From assembly GCF_036323735.1 (NCBI RefSeq), contig NC_086021.1, positions 158,878,976 through 158,942,975 on the forward strand: 64,000 bases of DNA. The letters are read 5' to 3'. The notes under the pieces were generated by a model. The model was not told where the DNA came from. It saw nothing but the letters and a program-made list of their open reading frames with translations, and did not search any database. The position numbers and the translations under genes were made by a program. This DNA is from Rattus norvegicus. Lineage: Eukaryota; Chordata; Mammalia; Rodentia; Muridae. Positions 56,561-64,000 of this stretch are shown here, one piece after another; the stretch's first letter is position 1; each line of letters starts with the position of its first letter.

Positions 56561-57971
56561 TGATTCTTTTCCTGAGCATATTCCTCTCTCAATTTACTTT
56601 TCTTGACGTAAATGTCAGAATCTCTTGGCACTGTCTTTCTCTGAAGCATGTTGCTAATGTGAAGGCAGGCTGGCCAGTAGTAACATCTTTTTCTGAATCC
56701 TGGGTGCTGTGCTGACAGATTTGTACCTCTTGCATTTTTGGCCCTAATTTGTAAAATTTTTCTTCCTATACATGTGTCCTGAACAACCATTCCACAGGTT
56801 CAAACCCTTATCATAAATGCATGTGTTGACATATTCACAAACATTTACTATGACTAGAATTTTTCTGTACTTTTTTCTTTACATGACTGGTGACTTCATT
56901 TCCTTAAGGAGTTGATAGCTTGAATATGTTCTCACGAGACATCTTTGGTGTGGAGAACCTTTGATCCAGTGTCACTCTCACACCCAGTCTATATCTCTCC
57001 TTCTGAAACAACAGGGAGGGGCCTAGTTGTGCACATCCTTCAGAGTGATCTTAACAAGCATGACACTTTTATTCAGAGGCCCCTCTATCTACTCCAGTTA
57101 AGAGCTTGTAGCCTGGGGCTGGTTGGATGGAATGTTCATTCATTCATTCATGAGATGACAGTGTTATAAGGGTCTGGGGTGGATGTACTATACCCTTGAG
57201 ATGAAACAAATTTCCTAGACCTAGGTCTATGCAGAAAATGTAAAAGTTGCAAGCAAAGAGAGGTGGATGGCTGTTGTGGGGAATACATGGTACAATAATA
57301 AACTGAAACTTTATTTGAACACACAAATAGTCCCCAGAGGGTCGTAGAAGAAACTGCAGACAGAAGTGGCTGTCCTTTTCTCTCCAACTAATCTTTAATA
57401 TGCTCTAAAGTACCTCTGTTCCTTCTACACATGAGAATGGTTCATAGATAATGAACCTTACCTAAAGGGAAGAAGTTTGAGCTCTGTGGATACTACTACA
57501 CTCATATGACCTCATGGATTCATTGGTGTTCATTCTTGATAGAAGCCTGATATTTGGTCATCATGTAGTTGACACCTAGGATACTAGACCTGTCCAGGGG
57601 TTGGGCAGTGTGTGGGTCTGACATGTATTCTGCTTAAAATTTTCATAAATATGATAGTGCCCCACAGATCCTGATCTGCCTTATGCACAGACTAAGTCCC
57701 ATCTCCATAGATATATATCGTCTCTGATGTGGTGATAGGGCATGGATAATTTCTCCAACATGGAGGTACAATATGGTGGCCCCTGGCTATTGATCACTCC
57801 TGGAATATTCCACTTCTTTGGCTCCCCTGAGTGCGGTTCTCTTATGATATCTTTCTGCAGTCCCCTCATAGGTCACTCGTTTTGCCTTGAGGATGTATGT
57901 GGCATCAGCCCTGCCTTGTACTAAAAATGGGCAGGACCCTATGTGCACTGGACACTTAAGAGGTCATGGCA
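56561..57971. other. Gene-free stretch
   Basis: No gene recognised. A (TTCA)4 tract lies at 57137-57152. Frames of 60-80 codons have no domain. Confidence 0.4.
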
Positions 57972-58557
57972 AACAATAACAGTAAGAGATTTCAACACCC
58001 CATTCTCATCAATGGACAGATCATGGAAACAGAAATTAAACAGAGACATAGACAGACTAAGAGAAGTCATACCAAATGGACTTAAGAAATATTTATACAA
58101 TATTCTATCCTAAAACAAAAGGATATACCTTCTTCTAACCACCTCATGGTACTTTCTCCAAAATTGAGCATATAATTGGTCATAAAACAGTCCTCAATAG
58201 ATACAGAAAGATAGAAATAATACCATGCATCCTATCAGACCACCAGGGGCTAAAGCTGGTCTTCAACAACAATAAGGGAAGAACACCCACATATACATGG
58301 AAATTGAACAATGTTCTACTCAATGATAACCTGGTCAAGGAAGAAATAAAGAAAGAAATTAAAGACTTCTTAGAATTTAATGAAAAATGAAGATATGATA
58401 TTCCCGAACTTATGAGACACAATGAAAGCTGTGCTAAGAGGAAAACTCATAGCTCTGACTGCCTGCAGAAAGAAACAGGAGAGAGCATATGTCAGCAGCT
58501 TGACAACACATCTAAAAGCTCTAGAACAAAAAGAAGCAAATGCACCCAGGAGGAGTA
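57972..58557 (+). mobile_element. Old LINE-1 H, left part
   Basis: Plus-strand ORF2 sequence starting in the endonuclease (AGAGATTTCAACACCCC) and continuing into the linker. It is diverged from L1 A/E and carries stops. From 58084 on it is duplicated at 62097 onwards with about three differences in 470 bases. The switch to young-type sequence lies between 58543 (last H-type base) and 58664 (first base differing from the second H copy). Confidence 0.9.
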
Positions 58558-61376
58558 GAAGGCAGGAAATAATCAAACTCAGAGCTGAAATCAACCAAGT
58601 AGAAACAAAAAGGACCATAGAAAGAATCAACAGAACCAAAAGTTGGTTCTTTGAGAAAATCAACAAGATAGATAAACCCTTAGCCAGACTAACGAGAGGA
58701 CACAGAGAGTGTGTCCAAATTAACAAAATCAGAAATGAAAAGGGAGACATAACTACAGATTCGGAGGAAATTCAAAAAATCATCAGATCTTACTATAAAA
58801 ACCTATATTCAACAAAATTTGAAAATCTTCAGGAAATGGACAATTTCCTAGACAGATACCAGGTATCGAAGTTAAATCAGGAACAGATAAACCAGTTAAA
58901 CAACCCCATAACTCCTAAGGAAATAGAAGCAGTCATTAAAGGTCTCCCAACCAAAAAGAGCCCAGGTCCAGACGGGTTTAGTGCAGAATTCTATCAAACC
59001 TTCATAGAAGACCTCATACCAATATTATCCAAACTATTCCACAAAATTGAAACAGATGGAGCCCTACCGAATTCCTTCTATGAAGCCACAATTACTCTTA
59101 TACCTAAACCACACAAAGACACAACAAAGAAAGAGAACTTCAGACCAATTTCCCTTATGAATATCAACGCAAAAATACTCAATAAAATTCTGGCAAACCG
59201 AATTCAAGAGCACATCAAAACAATCATCCACCATGATCAAGTAGGCTTCATCCCAGGCATGCAGGGATGGTTTAATATACGGAAAACCATCAACGTGATC
59301 CATTATATAAACAAACTGAAAGAACAGAACCACATGATCATTTCATTAGATGCTGAGAAAGCATTTGACAAAATTCAACACCCCTTCATGATAAAAGTCC
59401 TGGAAAGAATAGGAATTCAAGGCCCATACCTAAACATAGTAAAAGCCATATACAGCAAACCAGTTGCTAACATTAAACTAAATGGAGAGAAACTTGAAGC
59501 AATCCCACTAAAATCAGGGACTAGACAAGGCTGCCCACTCTCTCCCTACTTATTCAATATAGTTCTTGAAGTTCTAGCCAGAGCAATCAGACAACAAAAG
59601 GAGATCAAAGGGATACAGATCGGAAAAGAAGAGGTCAAAATATCACTATTTGCAGATGACATGATAGTATATTTAAGTGATCCCAAAAGTTCCACCAGAG
59701 AACTACTAAAGCTGATAAACAACTTCAGCAAAGTGGCTGGGTATAAAATTAACTCAAATAAATCAGTTGCCTTCCTCTATACAAAAGAGAAACAAGCCGA
59801 GAAAGAAATTAGGGAAACGACACCCTTCATAATAGACCCAAATAATACAAAGTACCTCGGTGTGACTTTAACCAAGCAAGTAAAAGATCTGTACAATAAG
59901 AACTTCAAGACACTGAGGAAAGAAATTGAAGAAGACCTCAGAAGATGGAAAGATCTCCCATGCTCATGGATTGGCAGGATTAATATAGTAAAAATGGCCA
60001 TTTTACCAAAAGCTATCTACAGATTCAATGCAATCCCCATCAAAATACCAATCCAATTCTTCAAAGAGTTAGACAGAACAATTTGCAAATTCATCTGGCA
60101 TAACAAAAAACCCAGGATAGCTAAAGCTATCCTCAACAATAAAAGGACTTCAGGGGGAATCACTATCCCTGAACTCAAGCAGTATTACAGAGCAATAGTG
60201 ATAAAAACTGCATGGTATTGGTACAGAGACAGACAGATAGACCAATGGAATAGAATTGAAGACCCAGAAATGAACCCACACACCTATGGTCACTTGATTT
60301 TTGACAAAGGAGCCAAAACCATCCAATGGAAAAAAGATAGTATTTTCAGCAAATGGTGCTGGTTCAACTGGAGGGCAACATGTAGAAGAATGCAGATCGA
60401 TCCATCCTTATCACCCTGTACAAAGCTTAAGTCCAAGTGGATCAAGGACCTCCACATCAAACCAGACACACTCAAACTAATAGAAGAAAAACTAGGGAAG
60501 CATCTGGAACACATGGGCACTGGAAAAAATTTCCTGAACAAAACACCAATGGCTTATGCTCTAAGATCAAGAATCGACAAATGGGATCTCATAAAACTGC
60601 AAAGCTTCTGTAAGGCAAAGGACACTGTGGTTAGGACAAAACGGCAACCAACAGATTGGGAAAAGATCTTTACCAATCCTACAACAGATAGAGGCCTTAT
60701 TTCCAAAATATACAAAGAACTCAAGAAGTTAGACCGCAGGGAAACAAATAACCCTATTAAAAAATGGGGTTCAGAGCTAAACAAAGAATTCACAGCTGAG
60801 GAATGCCGAATGGCTGAGAAACACCTAAAGAAATGTTCAACATCTTTAGCCATAAGGGAAATGCAAATCAAAACAACCCTGAGATTTCACCTCACACCAG
60901 TGCGATTGGCTAAGATCAAAAACTCAGGTGACAGCAGATGCTGGCGAGGATGTGGAGAAAGAGGAACACTCCTCCATTGTTGGTGGGATTGCAGACTGGT
61001 AAAACCATTCTGGAAATCAGTCTGGAGTTTCCTCAGAAAATTGGACATTGAACTGCCTGATGATCCAGCTATACCTCTCTTGGGCATATACCCAAAAGAT
61101 GCCTCAACATATAAAAGAGACACGTGCTCCACTATGTTCATCGCAGCCTTATTTATAATAGCCAGAAGCTGGAAAGAACCCAGATGCCCTTCAACAGAGG
61201 AATGGATAAAGAAAATGTGGTACATCTACACAATGGAATATTACTCAGCTATCAAAAACAACGAGTTTATGAAATTCGTAGGCAAATGGTTGGAACTGGA
61301 AAATATCATCCTGAGTGAGCTAACCCAATCACAGAAAGACATACATGGTATGCACTCATTGATAAGTGGCTATTAG
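58422..61376 (+). pseudogene. Chimeric L1 ORF2 (H start, I remainder), 984 codons open
   Basis: An uninterrupted frame from ATG 58422 to TAA 61376 covers the linker after the endonuclease, the RT (LDAEKAFD, RQGCPLSP, FADDMIVYLS) and the C-terminal CX3CX7HX4C segment. The first 120 or so bases are H-type and the rest young-type. The endonuclease part upstream (57972-58421) is broken by stops, for example a TGA at 58387-58389, and there is no L1 promoter or ORF1. It is therefore an RT-containing remnant without a complete ORF2 start. Confidence 0.93.
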
Positions 61377-62096
61377 CCCAAATGCTTGAATTACCCTAGA
61401 TCCCTAGAACAAACGAAACTCAAGACAGATGATCAAAATGTGAATGCTTCACTCCTTCTTTAAATGAGGAAAAAAAATACCCTTGGCAGGGAAGGGAGAG
61501 GCAAAGATTAAAACAGAGACTGAAGGAACACCCATTCAGAGCCTGCCCCACATGTGGCCCATACATATACAGCCACCCAATTAGACAAGATGGATGAAGC
61601 AAAGAAGTGCAGACCGACAGGAGCCGGATGTAGATCGCTCCTGAGAGACACAGCCAGAATACAGCAAATATAGAGGCGAATGCCAGCAGCAAACCACTGA
61701 ACTGAGAATAGGTCCCCTATTGAAGGAATCAGAGAAAGAACTGGAAGAGCTTGAAGGGGCTCGAGACCCCAAAAGTACAACAATGCCAAGCAACCAGAGC
61801 TTCCAGGGACTAAGCCACTACCTAAAGACTATACATGGACTGACCCTGGACTCTGACCCCATAGGTAGCAATGAATATCCTAGTAAGAGCACCAGTGGAA
61901 GGGGAAGCCCTGGGTCCTGCTAAGACTGAACCCACAGTGAACTAGTCTATGGGGGGAGGGCGGCAATGGGGGGAGGGTTGGGAGGGGAACACCCATAAGG
62001 AAGGGGAGGGGGGAGGGGGATGTTTGCCCGGAAACCGGGAAAGGGAATAACACTCGAAATGTATATAAGAAATACTCAAGTTAATAAAAAAAAGAA
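58558..62096 (+). mobile_element. LINE-1 I, young, lacking its 5' half, fused to L1 H
   Basis: From about 58558 the sequence is nearly identical to L1 A and E through ORF2, 3' UTR, G-rich tract (61951-62021) and a short A-rich tail (62084-62096). Its 5' junction is not a break but a seamless change inside homologous ORF2 sequence. After the tail, L1 H restarts at a position already present 4,013 bp upstream. The pre-insertion site reads CTT|AAG, which on the other strand is TCTT/AA, a reasonable L1 endonuclease site. Confidence 0.9.
61951..62021 (+). other. G-rich tract in L1 I 3' UTR (G-quadruplex potential)
   Basis: Same purine-rich sequence as in L1 E, on the sense strand before the tail. 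Confidence 0.75.
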
Positions 62097-64000
62097 AAGA
62101 AATATTTATACAATATTCTATCCTAAAACAAAAGGATATACCTTCTTCTAACCACCTCATGGTACTTTCTCCAAAATTGAGCATATAATTGGTCATAAAA
62201 CAGTCCTCAATAGATACAGAAAGATAGAAATAATACCATGCATCCTATCAGACCACCAGGGGCTAAAGCTGGTCTTCAACAACAATAAGGGAAGAACACC
62301 CACATATACATGGAAATTGAACAATGCTCTACTCAATGATAACCTGGTCAAGGAAGAAATAAAGAAAGAAATTAAGGACTTCTTAGAATTTAATGAAAAA
62401 TGAAGATATGATATTCCCGAACTTATGAGACACAATGAAAGCTATGCTAAGAGGAAAACTCATAGCTCTGACTGCCTGCAGAAAGAAACAGGAGAGAGCA
62501 TATGTCAGCAGCTTGACAACACATCTAAAAGCTCTAGAACAAAAAGAAGCAAATGCACCCAGGAGGAGTAGAAGGCAGGAAATAATCAAACTCAGAGCTG
62601 AAATCAACCAAGTAGAAACAAAAAGGACCATAGAAAGAATCAACAGAACCAAAAGTTGGTTCTTTGAGAAAATCAATAAGATAGATAAACCATTAGCCAG
62701 ACTAACGAGAGGACGCAGAGAGTGTGTCCAAATTAACAAAATCAGAAATGAGAAGGGAGACATGACTACAGATTCAGAGGAAATTCAAAAAATCATCAGA
62801 TCCTACTATAAAAGCCTATATTCAACAAAACTTGAAAATTTGCAGGAAATGGACAATTTCCTAGACAGATCCCAGGTACTGAAGTTAAATCAGGAACAGA
62901 TAAACCATTTAAACAACCCCATAACTCCTAAGGAAATAGAAGCAGTCATTAAAGGTCTCCCAACCAAAAAGAGCCCAGGTCCAGACGGGTTTAGTGCAGA
63001 ATTCTATCAGACCTTCATAGAAGACCTCATACCAATATTATCCAAACTATTCCACAAAATTGAAACAGATGGAGCATTACCGAATTCCTTCTATGAAGCC
63101 ACAATTACACTTATACCTAAACCACACAAAGACCCAACAAAGAAAGAGAACTTCAGACCAATTGCCCTTATGAATATTGACGCAAAAATACTCAATAAAA
63201 TTATGGCAAACCAAATCCATGAGCACATCAAAACAATCATCCACCATGATCAAGTAGGCTTCATCCCAGGCATGCAGGGATGGTTTAATATACGGAAAAC
63301 CATCAACGTAATCCATTATATAAAGAAACTGAAAGAACAAAACCTCATGATCATTTCATTAGATCCTGAGAAAGCCTTTGACAAAATTGAACACCACTTC
63401 ATGATAAAAGTCCTGGAAAGAATAGGAATTCAAGGTCCATACCTAAACATAGTAAAATCCATATTCAGCACACCAGTAGCTAACATTAAACTAAATGGAG
63501 AGAAACTTGAAGCAATCCCACTAAAATCAGGGAAAAGAAAAGGTTGCCCACTCTGTCCCTACTTATTCAATATAGTTCGTGAAGTTCTAGCCAGAGCAAT
63601 CAGACAACAAAAGGAGATCAAAGGGATACAGATCGGAAAAGGAGAAGTCAAAATATCACTATTTGCAGATGATATGATAGTATACTTAAGTGATCCCAAA
63701 AGTTCCACCAGAGAATTACTAAACCTGATAAACACCTTCATCAAAGTGACTGGGTATAAAATTAACTCAAATAAATCAGTACCCTTCCTCTACACAAACA
63801 AGAAACAAGCCAAAAAAGAAATTAGGGAAATGACACCATTCATAATAGTCCCAAATAATATAAAATAACTTGGTGTAACTTTAGCAAGCAAGTGAAAGAT
63901 CTATATGATAAGAACTTCAAGCCTCTGAAGAAAGAAATTGAAGAAAATCTCAGAAGATGGAAAGATCTCCCATGCTCATGGATTGGCAAGATTAATATAG
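62097..64000 (+). mobile_element. Old LINE-1 H, right part, cut by the window end
   Basis: Restarts at AAGAAATATTTATAC, the same place as 58084, and continues through the linker and RT to the end of the window. It stays close to 58084-58557 for the first 470 bases (about three differences). It then has no partner of its own type, and differences from L1 I rise clearly after 62677. A frame from ATG 62435 is open for 477 codons, including LFADDMIVYLS, and ends at a TAA at 63866-63868 where young copies have TAC. The stop and later indels make it non-functional. Confidence 0.92.

Noticed and set aside
13029..64000. Possible assembly duplication as the cause of the repeated L1 blocks
   Set aside because: L1 A and E have different, perfect target duplications and private changes, so they are separate insertions. 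For the H/I structure an assembly error is less likely but not excluded, and is given as a test.

Overview
The window is nuclear DNA of a murine rodent, most likely rat. The evidence is two near-full-length LINE-1 copies with a 5' UTR built of a 606-bp monomer, L1 ORF1/ORF2 of rodent type, ID/B2/B1-type SINE relics, rodent class II LTRs, a rodent URR1-type DNA transposon, and retrocopies of ordinary mammalian mRNAs. I find no intact host protein-coding gene, tRNA, rRNA, CRISPR array or bacterial/phage gene. It is a repeat-rich, gene-poor stretch.

Layout. 1-1306: the 5' end (minus strand) of an endogenous class II retrovirus: LTR, leader and the start of gag. 4375-6256: processed pseudogene of Ptges3 (p23). 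6389-6574: DNA transposon relic. 7663-8178: solo LTR with a 6-bp target duplication. 8620-13012: no gene seen. 13029-19216: LINE-1 'A' (minus). 19363-21861: Dnajb6 processed pseudogene. 22153-23620: Cdca7l processed pseudogene. 23797-25800: older repeats. 26272-32126: older L1 pieces 'B' and 'C'. 32925-43703: old L1 'D', split by the young L1 'E' (33740-40762). 44736-46440: Smok-like (sperm motility kinase) pseudogene. 46784-48173: Galk1 processed pseudogene (minus). 48190-50350: no gene, but a pure (CTG)24 tract. 50352-56560: old minus-strand L1s 'F' and 'G' with F-type 5' monomers. 57972-64000: old L1 'H' interrupted by a young L1 'I', leaving a 4,013-bp-period duplication.

What acts here is retrotransposition. 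L1 supplies the endonuclease and reverse transcriptase. The Dnajb6 and Galk1 retrocopies carry 16- and 14-bp target-site duplications and A-rich tails, and L1 A and L1 E carry 16- and 14-bp duplications, all as expected of L1 target-primed reverse transcription. L1 E is the best preserved: its ORF2 has one visible nonsense codon, and its ORF1 has a 1-nt frameshift shared with L1 A plus a second stop.

The most informative structure is L1 I in L1 H. Old-type sequence changes to young-type without a seam inside ORF2, and the old sequence restarts after the young poly(A) with about 480 bp repeated. This fits either recombination between an insertion and its empty allele, or an L1 insertion with an unusually long target duplication resolved by homology. 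No clear new biological system is visible. The leads are L1 mosaicism, the shared ORF1 frameshift and the nested insertions. Family names rest on recognition of sequence, not on a database search.
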